Shown one piece after another: positions 17,060-25,032 of a DNA stretch of 64,000 nt (position 1 is its first letter; the number at the start of each line of letters is the position of its first letter). Location of the stretch: assembly GCF_034424315.1 (NCBI RefSeq), contig NZ_CP139972.1, positions 6,076,001 to 6,140,000 of the forward strand, in the 5' to 3' direction. The notes under the pieces are model-generated. The model ran no database searches and had not been told where the DNA came from. It saw only the letters and a program-made list of their open reading frames with translations. A program made the translations under genes and the position numbers. This stretch comes from Chitinophaga sancti. GTDB taxonomy: Bacteria; Bacteroidota; Bacteroidia; Chitinophagales; Chitinophagaceae.

Positions 17060-19216
17060 ATGTATAAGTTTTACCTTATTCTGTTTATTTCTGGCTTATC
17101 GTCGACCATTCTGCAGGCACAAACGAAGATCAGCGGGAAGATCACCGACAAGAAGAACCATCCATTACAGGGTGTGAATGTCTCCATTAAAGACGCTTAC
17201 GATGGTGCTACCAGTGCTGCTGACGGTACCTTCTCTTTTACTACTGATGCCAGCGGCGAACAATCCATTATTTTCAGCCTGAACACCTATCAGACACAGG
17301 AACAAAAAGTAAATCTTTCAGGACCGGTGACCCTAAGTATCATTTTGAGAAATGACATCAGCCAACTGAGAATAGTCACCATCTCTGCAGGCAGTATTGA
17401 AGCCAGCAGCGAGAAGAATAATACTGTTCTGAAACCACTGGACATTGTCACCACCGGTGGCGCCATGGCAGATATTGTGAGTGCACTGAAAACCTTGCCT
17501 GGTACACAGCAGACCAACGACAAGGAAGGGCTCTTTGTACGTGGTGGTACCGGATACGAAACACAGACATTTATAGACGGTTTGCTGGTGCGTAATCCTT
17601 TCTATTCAGGATTGCCTGATATGCCGGGAAGAGGTCGTTTTTCCCCCTTTCTTTTCAAAGGAACGACCTTTAGCAGTGGTGGTTATTCCGCGCAATATGG
17701 GCAGGGTTTATCATCAGCACTGGTACTGGAATCGCAGGACCTGCCGGATCGGTCTTCCTATACACTGGGTGTATCGCCAATCGGGTTAAGTGGTGGATTG
17801 AATGAGCTGTCAAAAGATAAGAAAGGTTCCTTTGGTATTGAAGCTGATTACACTAACCTGGGACCCTACCTGAATGTGATCAAGCCTAAGTTTGAGCCGA
17901 GTGTAAACCCGGAGATCATAGGCACTTCTGCCAATTTCAGGAGGAAAACGTCTAAGACCGGGATGCTCAAATTCTATGGTTATAGTAACTGGACACATAT
18001 GGGTAGCATTCGCCCCAGCTTTGAATACGCGGGCGCCAGGGAGCTGTTTGAAATGAAGAATCAGAATGTTTATACAAATCTCAGTTATAAAGAGTTACTG
18101 GGTAATGAATGGAAGATCAATGCAGGGATATCCTATAGTACGAATACGGATAGAATCACTTTAGACACGATGCCCAAGAACTCCGATCCCCTGAAAATTC
18201 ATAACCTGTCTCAACTGGCACAGGGTAGGGTGATGCTCACGAAGAACATTGGTAGTTTCTCTGCGTTACGCTTTGGCGGCGAATACCAGTATGCTGTGGA
18301 GAATGCTGAATACAATGGGTACAAGGCAAATTATACAGATAATTATTCTGCTGCTTTTGCTGAAGGTGATATTTATTTTACGCCACAATTTGTAGGTCGT
18401 GTAGGCGGCAGAATGGAGTATTCTTCAAAGATAGGTAAGATGAACCTGGCGCCGCGTGTTTCACTGGCGTACAAGTTAGATCAGAATAGCCAGCTATCAT
18501 TGGCGTATGGTGATTACTATCAGAAGCCGGAGCAACAATACCTGCGGTTCAAGCCAGACCTGGATTACATGAAGGCCACGCATTACATTGCAAGTTTTCA
18601 GCGGGTAGCAAACAACTATACATTGCGCGTGGAAGCTTTCTATAAGAAGTATCATAAGCTGGTGAAGACAAGTCCTGATACAGCGACTAACGGTACTGGT
18701 TATGCGAAAGGTATTGAGCTCTTCTGGCGTGATCGTAAGAGTGTGAAGAACCTTGATTACTGGGTATCTTATTCTTACCTGGATACAAAACGTAATTACC
18801 TGACGTATCCATATGAGGTACAGCCGGACTTCGCCGCCAAACACACTTTCAGCGTAGTGACCAAGTATTATATTTCTTCCATTACAACTAATATCGGTTT
18901 GACATACAGCTTTGCAACAGGCCGTCCTTATTACAATCCTAACCTGCCTGTGAACCAGTTTATGTCGCAAAAGACCATCGATTATAATTCAGTCGGGTTG
19001 AGTGTCAGTTACCTGACATCTATTCGCAAAGCCTTTACCATCCTTGTATTATCGGTGAATAATGTAGGTAATTTCAAGCAGGTGTATGGCTATCATTATT
19101 CTACAGATGCGATGCGCCGGGAAGCGATCACACCGAATATTCCCCGCTTTATTTACCTGGGTATGTTTATGAGTTTTGGTATAGACAGACGCCAGGAAAC
19201 CATTGATAATTTATAA
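17060..19216 (+). CDS. TonB-dependent receptor with carboxypeptidase-like N-terminal domain
   Basis: 718-aa outer-membrane receptor for TonB-driven uptake. A signal peptide (MYKFYLILFISGL, ending LQAQ) precedes a carboxypeptidase-D-like regulatory domain (TKISGKITDKKNHPLQGVNV, about residues 22-105). A plug domain follows (ALKTLPGTQQTNDKEGLFVRG), then the barrel. Start at 17060 because the promoter box lies just upstream and the signal peptide begins there. No SusD-like partner follows, so this is not a classic polysaccharide utilisation pair; the downstream neighbour is a small TPR-like exported protein. The ligand is unknown. Confidence 0.9.
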   Translation: MYKFYLILFISGLSSTILQAQTKISGKITDKKNHPLQGVNVSIKDAYDGATSAADGTFSFTTDASGEQSIIFSLNTYQTQEQKVNLSGPVTLSIILRNDISQLRIVTISAGSIEASSEKNNTVLKPLDIVTTGGAMADIVSALKTLPGTQQTNDKEGLFVRGGTGYETQTFIDGLLVRNPFYSGLPDMPGRGRFSPFLFKGTTFSSGGYSAQYGQGLSSALVLESQDLPDRSSYTLGVSPIGLSGGLNELSKDKKGSFGIEADYTNLGPYLNVIKPKFEPSVNPEIIGTSANFRRKTSKTGMLKFYGYSNWTHMGSIRPSFEYAGARELFEMKNQNVYTNLSYKELLGNEWKINAGISYSTNTDRITLDTMPKNSDPLKIHNLSQLAQGRVMLTKNIGSFSALRFGGEYQYAVENAEYNGYKANYTDNYSAAFAEGDIYFTPQFVGRVGGRMEYSSKIGKMNLAPRVSLAYKLDQNSQLSLAYGDYYQKPEQQYLRFKPDLDYMKATHYIASFQRVANNYTLRVEAFYKKYHKLVKTSPDTATNGTGYAKGIELFWRDRKSVKNLDYWVSYSYLDTKRNYLTYPYEVQPDFAAKHTFSVVTKYYISSITTNIGLTYSFATGRPYYNPNLPVNQFMSQKTIDYNSVGLSVSYLTSIRKAFTILVLSVNNVGNFKQVYGYHYSTDAMRREAITPNIPRFIYLGMFMSFGIDRRQETIDNL

Positions 19217-19232
19217 AATTTAAACCTTGAAT

Positions 19233-19877
19233 ATGATGAAAACTTTTGTTCTCTCCTTCTGCCTTTTAGTGACTACATTTTCGATGAGTTTTGCGCAGAG
19301 TGCGCAGTACCAGGGTGCGATGGCCAAGCAGATTGCCCTGCTGGATGATCCTGCCAACCGTGGACCTGAGAAGATGCAGGAAATAGCTAACACATTTGAG
19401 CGTATTGCGGCTGCGGAAAAAACACAATGGCTGCCTTATTATTATGCTGCTTATTGCTATGTGATGAATGCAGTGGCGGAGAAAGATAAGAGCAAGGTAG
19501 ATGCGATCGATGATAAGGCCCAGAATGCGATTCTGCAGGCAGATGCGCTGGCGCCTAAGAATGATGAGATTTATTGTATCCGCTCACTGGTTGCTACAGC
19601 ACGCATTGGCGTGGATCCGCAAACAAGGGGGATGCAGTATGGTAGTGAATCTGCAACATGGCTGGCACAGGCCGGGCAGATCAATAAAGATAATCCCAGG
19701 GTAGATTTGTTGCAGGGGCAGTCTTTGTATTATACACCGGAGCAGTTTGGTGGTAGTAAGGAAAAGGCGAAGGAGAAGTTTGAGTTAGCGCTGAAGAAGT
19801 TTGCTGCGTTTAAGCCGGCTAGTGTGATTGCGCCGCATTGGGGAGAGGAGTATACTAAGCAGTTGTTAGGGAAATAA
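19233..19877 (+). CDS. Exported TPR-like protein, unknown function
   Basis: 214 aa from ATG 19233 (MMKTFVLSF), with a signal peptide ending SMSFAQ. The rest is helical with TPR-like spacing (YYYAAYCYVMNAVAEKDKS, ILQADALAPKNDEIYCIRSL, AKEKFELALKKF). Only 16 bp separate it from the TonB-dependent receptor, so they are very probably co-transcribed. A TTG six bases upstream is also possible but adds nothing. I recognise the general type but no named function; a periplasmic or surface helper of the receptor is an inference from position only. Confidence 0.8.
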   Translation: MMKTFVLSFCLLVTTFSMSFAQSAQYQGAMAKQIALLDDPANRGPEKMQEIANTFERIAAAEKTQWLPYYYAAYCYVMNAVAEKDKSKVDAIDDKAQNAILQADALAPKNDEIYCIRSLVATARIGVDPQTRGMQYGSESATWLAQAGQINKDNPRVDLLQGQSLYYTPEQFGGSKEKAKEKFELALKKFAAFKPASVIAPHWGEEYTKQLLGK

Positions 19878-19884
19878 TAATTGT

Positions 19885-19920
19885 CAGTTAATGGACCGGC
19901 TTTTGCCGGTTCATTAACTG
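19885..19920 (+). terminator. Hairpin, probable terminator without T-run
   Basis: CAGTTAATGGACCGGC (19885-19900) and GCCGGTTCATTAACTG (19905-19920) pair over 16 positions with one wobble around TTTT. No T-run follows, so termination may be partial. Confidence 0.55.
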
Positions 19921-19934
19921 CACGCGCGCCTGCA

Positions 19935-19986
19935 GTTCAGTGTTTAGGGTTGACTTTAAACGTACACGTTAACCTAAAAACTGAAC
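19935..19986 (+). repeat. Long imperfect inverted repeat before a small open frame
   Basis: GTTCAGTGTTTAGGGTTGAC (19935-19954) faces GTTAACCTAAAAACTGAAC (19968-19986), with an inner AACGT/ACGTT stem at the tip. It ends 3 bp before the ATG at 19990. Confidence 0.5.
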
Positions 19987-19989
19987 CCC

Positions 19990-20088
19990 ATGAAAACCGT
20001 GGAAAATAAACTCTCCGTGGCTTCTTCCGCAGCTTTGTTACTTTCTGTAGTAAAAGGTCTTTATACGGATGGCTGGGGGCATGAATAG
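19990..20088 (+). CDS. Possible 32-aa small protein
   Basis: A short frame reading MKTVENKLSVASSAALLLSV then VKGLYTDGWGHE. It lies alone in a 280-bp gap, between a long inverted repeat that ends just before its ATG and a strong terminator. The middle is hydrophobic. I recognise no family; it has no obvious ribosome site and no exact promoter box. It may be a real small protein, a leader peptide or chance. Conservation of the frame in related genomes would decide. Confidence 0.25.
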   Translation: MKTVENKLSVASSAALLLSVVKGLYTDGWGHE

Positions 20089-20097
20089 ATTTAATGA

Positions 20098-20129
20098 AAA
20101 GCGGCTGCTCATACATGAGCAGCCGCTTT
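20098..20129. terminator. Bidirectional terminator before pdxA
   Basis: AAAGCGGCTGCTCAT (20098-20112) and ATGAGCAGCCGCTTT (20115-20129) form a perfect 15-bp stem, with A- and T-rich flanks on either side. It can end pdxA from the right and any transcript from the left. Confidence 0.8.
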
Positions 20130-20155
20130 AATATTTTCTATAAATTCAAACAGTC

Positions 20156-21220
20156 CTATTCAGAAGCCAGTTCTATTTTCTTGAGTGGGTTTTGTGTGTT
20201 CTCCGCGTAGATCTCTCTTTTCTCTATAATATCCAGGCAGGTGAAGATTGCCTGGCGGAAAGAATAATGATCTGCCAGGTTTTTGCCTGCAATATCAAAT
20301 GCAGTACCGTGGTCAGGAGAGGTGCGTACTACAGGCAGACCTGCTGTGAAGTTGATACCTTCGCCGGTAGCCAGTGATTTGAATGGAATCAGGCCCTGGT
20401 CGTGGTACATAGCGAGTACACCATCGAAGGTGCTGTGCATGTTCCTTGCAAAGAATGCATCGGCGCTATACGGACCAAAGCAGAGGATCCCATTATTCTT
20501 AGCCTGGTTGATAGCCGGAATGATCTCTTTCAGTTCTTCTTCACCTATCAGTCCATCATCGCCGGCGTGTGGGTTCAGGCCCAGTACGGCAATGCGTGGC
20601 TGATCGATACCAAAGTCTTTGATCAGGCTATCTTTCATCATGGTCAGTTTAGCCAGGATATTTTCGCGTGTCACATACGTTGCTACATCTTTGACAGGTA
20701 CGTGCTCTGTGAGCAGACCTACGCGCATATTATCGGCAGTCATGAACATGAGCACATCTTTTGCTTCAAAGGCATCTCTGAGATAAGGAGTGTGGCCGGT
20801 GTAATTGAACTGTTCGCTTTGGATATTCTTTTTGTGGATCGGGGCGGTTACCAGGCCATCGATCTCGCCGTTTTTCAGGCATTCGATCGCTACTGCAAGG
20901 CTACGGGCAGCGTATTTACCGCCGATTTCGTTCAGTATACCTGGTGTGATCTGTACTTCTTCTTCCCAGCAGTTATAGACGTTCACCTGTTTGTGGTTCA
21001 GCCTGGAGAATTCCTTCAGGCTCTGGTAGTTGAAGTTGTTCTCATTCATCAGCTTGCGGTAGAAGTTGATGGTTTTGTTGCTAGCAAATATCACCGGGGT
21101 ACAAAACTCCAGCATTCTGTTATCTGCAAAGGTCTTGATGATCAATTCGGCGCCAATGCTGTTAATATCACCAACGGTGATACCAATTACCGGCTTGTTT
21201 GTATGGGCGTTGCTACTCAT
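20156..21220 (-). CDS. pdxA: 4-hydroxythreonine-4-phosphate dehydrogenase
   Basis: 354 aa; NAD-dependent oxidation of 4-phosphohydroxy-L-threonine in the DXP-dependent pyridoxal phosphate pathway, cytoplasmic. Conserved family stretches are visible: PVIGITVGDINSIG at the N-terminus, TAPIHKK, YTGHTPYL, GLNPHAGD and MYHDQGLIPFK, which include the metal-binding histidines. The start at 21220 is chosen because the promoter box lies 21 bp upstream; the longer open frame to 21376 would cross that box and overlap the divergent rsmA. pdxA next to ksgA/rsmA is a common pairing, though here they are divergent. Confidence 0.95.
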   Translation of the reverse strand: MSSNAHTNKPVIGITVGDINSIGAELIIKTFADNRMLEFCTPVIFASNKTINFYRKLMNENNFNYQSLKEFSRLNHKQVNVYNCWEEEVQITPGILNEIGGKYAARSLAVAIECLKNGEIDGLVTAPIHKKNIQSEQFNYTGHTPYLRDAFEAKDVLMFMTADNMRVGLLTEHVPVKDVATYVTRENILAKLTMMKDSLIKDFGIDQPRIAVLGLNPHAGDDGLIGEEELKEIIPAINQAKNNGILCFGPYSADAFFARNMHSTFDGVLAMYHDQGLIPFKSLATGEGINFTAGLPVVRTSPDHGTAFDIAGKNLADHYSFRQAIFTCLDIIEKREIYAENTQNPLKKIELASE

Positions 21221-21240
21221 GCTTTTTTGAGAATAATGGG

Positions 21241-21248
21241 CAAATATA
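21241..21248 (-). promoter_or_regulatory. -7 promoter box of pdxA
   Basis: TATATTTG on the minus strand, exact TAnnTTTG match, 21 bp before the pdxA ATG. Confidence 0.65.
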
Positions 21249-21356
21249 ACAAGAATTGGCAGGGAATCAATTTTCAATTTTCCCTGAAGCGATCCCACAA
21301 TCCTGCTGCGCAGGAGATCTGGGGGCGGGCTATGGTCAGATTCAATCTGATTTCCG

Positions 21357-21364
21357 TAATTTTG
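21357..21364 (+). promoter_or_regulatory. -7 promoter box of rsmA
   Basis: TAATTTTG, exact match, only 11 bp before the rsmA ATG; the transcript would be nearly leaderless. Confidence 0.55.
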
Positions 21365-21374
21365 ATCCCTGATC

Positions 21375-22127
21375 ATGTATACACTTAAAAAATCGCTTGG
21401 GCAGCACTTTCTCAGGGATGAAAATATCTGCAGAAAGATTGTTGATTCACTACCTGTAATTCCGAATCAGCAAGTGCTGGAAGTGGGGCCTGGTGCAGGC
21501 GCCATCACTAAATACCTCCTGGAACTGCCGGATACTACATTCAAGGCTGTAGAGCTGGACACTGAAAAGGTTGAATACCTTCAGAAGACTTATCCTGCTA
21601 TTCAGGGAAAGCTCATTAATGAGAGTTTCCTGGATGTGAAACCTCCATTTGAGGGGAAATTTAATGTTATTGGCAATTTCCCTTACAACATTTCTACCCA
21701 GATCATGTTCCGTATCCTGGACTGGAAAGACCAGGTGCCATGTGTGGTGGGGATGTTCCAGAAAGAAGTGGCGCAGCGCATTGCTTCAAAGCATGGGAAT
21801 AAGGATTACGGGGTATTAAGCGTGCTGTTACAGGCATTTTATAAAGTAGAATACCTGTTTGAAGTAAGTGAAACCTGTTTCAATCCGCCGCCAAAGGTAA
21901 AATCAGCAGTCATCCGCTTGCACAGGTTGGAAGAGGCTTATGACATTCCGAATGAGCGGAAGTTCTTCAACCTGGTAAAAACTGCTTTTGGCCAGCGCCG
22001 TAAGCAACTGAGAAATCCGTTAAAACCATTATTTGATAAAGAAGTACTACAGGACAGTTTCTTCACTAAGCGTGCAGAGGAACTGACTGTAGCAGATTTT
22101 GTAGCATTATCCCATAAGATGATATGA
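21375..22127 (+). CDS. rsmA: 16S rRNA (adenine1518/1519-N6)-dimethyltransferase
   Basis: 250 aa; dimethylates two adjacent adenines near the 3' end of 16S rRNA during 30S assembly, using SAM. The N-terminus KKSLGQHFL is diagnostic of the KsgA family. The SAM site is VLEVGPGAGAIT (about 35-46) and the catalytic motif is NFPYNIS (about 100). The C-terminal domain has the usual FNPPPKVKSAV and FGQRRKQLRN. The stop overlaps the next gene's start (ATGA), so the two are translationally coupled. Confidence 0.96.
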   Translation: MYTLKKSLGQHFLRDENICRKIVDSLPVIPNQQVLEVGPGAGAITKYLLELPDTTFKAVELDTEKVEYLQKTYPAIQGKLINESFLDVKPPFEGKFNVIGNFPYNISTQIMFRILDWKDQVPCVVGMFQKEVAQRIASKHGNKDYGVLSVLLQAFYKVEYLFEVSETCFNPPPKVKSAVIRLHRLEEAYDIPNERKFFNLVKTAFGQRRKQLRNPLKPLFDKEVLQDSFFTKRAEELTVADFVALSHKMI

Positions 22128-23053
22128 GCAGCAAAGTATTAATTACAGCCAGGGCGCACAACTATTTAATAGACAGATTGGAAGAAAAGGGATTTGAAGT
22201 CAGCTACCAGCCTTCCATCACATACGAAGAGCTGCTTACAGCCATTCATGAATATGTAGGATTGATTGTAACGACCCGCATGAAGATAGACAGGCCGGTA
22301 ATAGACCATGCGAAGCAATTGCAATGGATTGGCCGGCTGGGCAGCGGGATGGAACTGATAGACGTGCCGTATGCAGAAAGCAGGGGAATACATTGCGCCA
22401 GCAGTCCGGAAGGCAACCGGGAGGCGGTGGGAGAGCAGATGGTGGGCATGCTGTTATGTATGATGAACAATGTGCTGAAGAGTAACCTGGAACTGCGGGA
22501 GGGGATCTATGAGCGGGATGGCAACAGGGGATTTGAGATAGGTGGCCGTACTGTAGGCATTATTGGATATGGTAATACAGGAAGTGCATATGCGCGCAAG
22601 CTGAGAGGTTTTGAGCCAAAGATCCTGGCATATGATAAATATAAAACTGGTTTCAGCAATGATCATGTGCAGGAGGCGACCATGGAGCAACTGTATGCTG
22701 AGGCGGAGATTGTGAGTGTGCATTTGCCACTGACAGGTGAAACGAAGCATCTGGCGAACCTGGAGTTCTTCCGTTCTTTCCACAGGCCGGTATGGTTCCT
22801 GAATGCGGCGAGGGGGAAGATAGTGAACACTGCTGATCTGATCCAGGCATTGGAAGAGGGTTTGCTGAGAGGGGCGGCACTGGATGTACAGGAGAATGAA
22901 AAGTTGTCTACTTATAGTCAGCAGGAGAAGGAGCAGCTGAAAAAGTTGCTGAGTTTTCCGAATGTGGTAATGACGCCGCATATTGCTGGATATACACATG
23001 AGGCGAGTATAAACATGGCCAGGATTGTGTTAGAGAAGTTGCATGTGATATAG
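22124..23053 (+). CDS. D-2-hydroxyacid dehydrogenase, NAD-dependent
   Basis: 309 aa of the phosphoglycerate dehydrogenase-like family. The dinucleotide-binding motif is GIIGYGNTGSAYA (about residues 145-157). The catalytic triad is visible: Arg in NAARGKIVN, Glu in DVQENEK, and His in TPHIAGYT. The substrate-binding half fills both ends of the chain as in the family. It overlaps rsmA by 4 bp. There is no ACT domain, so it is not a full-length regulated SerA; reductase activity on glyoxylate, hydroxypyruvate or another 2-oxoacid is possible. The specific substrate cannot be assigned. Confidence 0.88.
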   Translation: MSSKVLITARAHNYLIDRLEEKGFEVSYQPSITYEELLTAIHEYVGLIVTTRMKIDRPVIDHAKQLQWIGRLGSGMELIDVPYAESRGIHCASSPEGNREAVGEQMVGMLLCMMNNVLKSNLELREGIYERDGNRGFEIGGRTVGIIGYGNTGSAYARKLRGFEPKILAYDKYKTGFSNDHVQEATMEQLYAEAEIVSVHLPLTGETKHLANLEFFRSFHRPVWFLNAARGKIVNTADLIQALEEGLLRGAALDVQENEKLSTYSQQEKEQLKKLLSFPNVVMTPHIAGYTHEASINMARIVLEKLHVI

Positions 23054-23164
23054 GTTCGCAGGGAGAAATTGTCATTAGGAATGCTTACAAAACTATGTGG
23101 GCAGATTCATGCATTAGGAATACTGTATATGTGACATTCTTTAGGGGAATAAGCATTTTTTCGT

Positions 23165-23172
23165 TATATTTG
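23165..23172 (+). promoter_or_regulatory. -7 promoter box of greA
   Basis: TATATTTG, exact TAnnTTTG match, giving a leader of about 70 nt before the greA ATG. Confidence 0.65.
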
Positions 23173-23188
23173 CTTTAATACAAATTTA

Positions 23189-23225
23189 CAACGCTTCTGT
23201 GCAAACGGGGGCGTTGATTTTTTTT
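23189..23225 (+). promoter_or_regulatory. Terminator-like structure in the greA leader
   Basis: CAACGC (23189-23194) pairs with GCGTTG (23211-23216), directly followed by ATTTTTTTTC. It lies between the promoter box and the greA start, the arrangement of a transcription attenuator. The 6-bp stem is short and the loop 16 nt. Confidence 0.5.
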
Positions 23226-23250
23226 CTTTATTCTTAAACTAAATAACGTT

Positions 23251-23724
23251 ATGTCTGGTATTAACTACGTTACCAAAGAGACCCTGGACCAGATGCGTGA
23301 AGAGCTCAACTTCCTCAAGACAAAGGGCCGGGCAGAGATTGCCAGGGCGATTGCGGAAGCGCGGGAGAAAGGTGACTTGAAGGAAAATGCTGAGTATGAC
23401 GCAGCAAAGGAGGCGCAGGGTTTACACGAAGCCAAGCTGGCTACGCTTGAAAATGCTATTGCTACTGCCAGAGTAGTGGAAGCAGATTCCATTGATACCT
23501 CCAAAGTATCTATTTTATGTAAGGTGACTATTACTAATATAGGCCTTAAGAAGACTGTCACCTATCAACTGGTGTCGGAGAAAGAGGCTGACCTGAAAGC
23601 GAATAAGATCTCAGTGACTTCTCCCATTGGGAAGGGATTGCTGGGCAAAGTGATTGGGGATGTTGCAGAAATCACCACTCCTAATGGTATAACCAAACTG
23701 AGGGTAGATAATATTACGATATAA
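23251..23724 (+). CDS. greA: Transcription elongation factor GreA
   Basis: 157 aa; rescues backtracked RNA polymerase by stimulating transcript cleavage. The N-terminal coiled coil ends in the acidic tip GDLKENAEYDAAKE (about residues 38-51), which carries the catalytic acidic residues. The C-terminal FKBP-like domain has SPIGKGLLGKVIGD. Length is normal. It has its own promoter, a leader with an attenuator-like hairpin, and its own terminator. Confidence 0.96.
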   Translation: MSGINYVTKETLDQMREELNFLKTKGRAEIARAIAEAREKGDLKENAEYDAAKEAQGLHEAKLATLENAIATARVVEADSIDTSKVSILCKVTITNIGLKKTVTYQLVSEKEADLKANKISVTSPIGKGLLGKVIGDVAEITTPNGITKLRVDNITI

Positions 23725-23745
23725 TGATCCCTTTGAAGATATCAG

Positions 23746-23778
23746 GCCTTCCGTATTATGCGGAGGGCTTTTTTTTTA
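23746..23778 (+). terminator. Terminator of greA
   Basis: GCCTTCCG (about 23746-23753) pairs with CGGAGGGC (23761-23768) with a wobble, followed by a run of T. Confidence 0.75.
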
Positions 23779-23805
23779 CCTTTAGTATTCTTTAAAACCC
23801 GCAAT

Positions 23806-24204
23806 ATGGCATCTATATTTACGAAAATCATCAATGGTGAAATTCCCAGCTATAAGATAGCTGAGAATGAGAGTTTTTATGCCTTTCTGGATATTTTCCC
23901 ATTAGTGAGGGGGCATGTATTGGTTGTTCCAAAGGAGGAGGTAGACAAATTTTTTGATGTGACAGATGATCTGCTGGGTGAGTGGTTGTTATTTGCTAAG
24001 CCTATTGCGCAGGCGATAGAGCATGCATTTCCATGCAATCGTGTAGGAGTAAGCGTTGTTGGTTTAGAAGTACCGCATGCGCATATGCATTTGATACCTA
24101 TTAATTCGGTAGACGACATGAACTTCCAGCGACCTAAGCTTAAGCTGTCAGAGGCTGAGTTTAAGGCTGTGCAGGAGCAGATTACAGCTGCCCTGGCACG
24201 TTGA
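23806..24204 (+). CDS. HIT family nucleotide hydrolase
   Basis: 132 aa; histidine-triad protein hydrolysing nucleoside phosphoramidates or dinucleotides. The active site HAHMHLIP (about residues 95-102) has the full triad. The N-terminus ASIFTKIINGEIPSYKI is typical of the HINT branch. ATG 23806 is chosen because the upstream part of the frame is terminator sequence. Its last 23 bp overlap the 3' end of the opposing response regulator gene, so the two transcripts are mutually antisense at their ends. Confidence 0.93.
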   Translation: MASIFTKIINGEIPSYKIAENESFYAFLDIFPLVRGHVLVVPKEEVDKFFDVTDDLLGEWLLFAKPIAQAIEHAFPCNRVGVSVVGLEVPHAHMHLIPINSVDDMNFQRPKLKLSEAEFKAVQEQITAALAR

Positions 24205-24889
24205 ACCTGAAACCGACACCATGGAGGGTTTCCAGCTTCACGGTTGGATCTGTTCTGAAATGTTTCCTCAGCTTGGTAATGAAAACGTCCATACTACGGC
24301 CCAGGAAGTAGTCATCTTTGCCCCAAACGTGGAAGAGGATTTCTTCCCGTTTCAGTGTTTTGTTTGCATTATCGCAAAGGTACTTGAGCAGGTCAGCTTC
24401 TTTTTGTGTAAGCGTGCTGGAAACCTCTCCGTTCTTTTCGCGAAGAATGAGGTCATTATAGTCGAAGGTGAGGTTGCCGATGTTATATTGCGTACGTTTC
24501 TCTGTCGCATTATTTACGGCACTTTTGGTTCTTTTCAGGAATACTTCAATGCGCAGCAAGAGTTCCTGCATGCTGAATGGTTTGGTAATATAGTCGTCTG
24601 CGCCTGTTTTGAATCCTTTAATTTTATCTTCATCCATTGCTTTCGAGGTCAGAAAGAGGATAGGAATGAAGTCGTTTTTTCTCCGGATTTGTTCTGCCAG
24701 GGTGAAGCCGTCTTTTTTGGGCATTACCACATCCAGTAAACATATGTCAAAGGTTCGTAACTGGAACTGCTCCCAGGCCATTTGTCCGTCTGTGCTATGT
24801 ACCACATCGTAGCCTGCTTCTTCTAATCGCTTCTTTGTTACCGCACCAACATTTTGATCATCTTCCACCAATAGGATTCTTGCTTTCAT
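24182..24889 (-). CDS. OmpR-family response regulator, orphan (RprY-like)
   Basis: 235 aa. Receiver domain with ILLVEDDQNV, phospho-acceptor Asp53 (CLLDVVMPKKDG), and KPFSMQELLLRI; winged-helix DNA-binding domain with LTQKEADLLKYL and GRSMDVFITKLRKHF. No kinase lies beside it. It is similar in both domains to the orphan regulator at 27495, suggesting paralogues. The start at 24889 matches the receiver's first strand (MKARILLVEDD); a longer frame to 24940 crosses a palindromic site and is unlikely. RprY-like is an inference from overall similarity. Confidence 0.9.
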   Translation of the reverse strand: MKARILLVEDDQNVGAVTKKRLEEAGYDVVHSTDGQMAWEQFQLRTFDICLLDVVMPKKDGFTLAEQIRRKNDFIPILFLTSKAMDEDKIKGFKTGADDYITKPFSMQELLLRIEVFLKRTKSAVNNATEKRTQYNIGNLTFDYNDLILREKNGEVSSTLTQKEADLLKYLCDNANKTLKREEILFHVWGKDDYFLGRSMDVFITKLRKHFRTDPTVKLETLHGVGFRFNVPGQL

Positions 24890-24913
24890 AGCTTGATGCT
24901 GATTATATAAAAT

Positions 24914-24928
24914 ACCATAATTTATGGT
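24914..24928. promoter_or_regulatory. Perfect 15-bp palindrome ahead of the orphan regulator
   Basis: ACCATAATTTATGGT is a perfect palindrome about its central T, 25 bp before the regulator's start codon. It fits a dimeric repressor site or autoregulatory operator; an RNA hairpin is less likely as the loop would be too small. Confidence 0.4.
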
Positions 24929-25032
24929 GTATAGCTCCATGTATCATCAGGGGGAGCGAGTTATGAAGAATTTGATTCAAAGTAAATACAAATTATTAAC
25001 TTCTGGAAAAACCTCTGCGCTAAGTCCAACAT

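Noticed and set aside
20402..21388. 328-codon open frame on the plus strand across pdxA
   Set aside because: Fully antisense to a certain pdxA; no recognisable protein motif.
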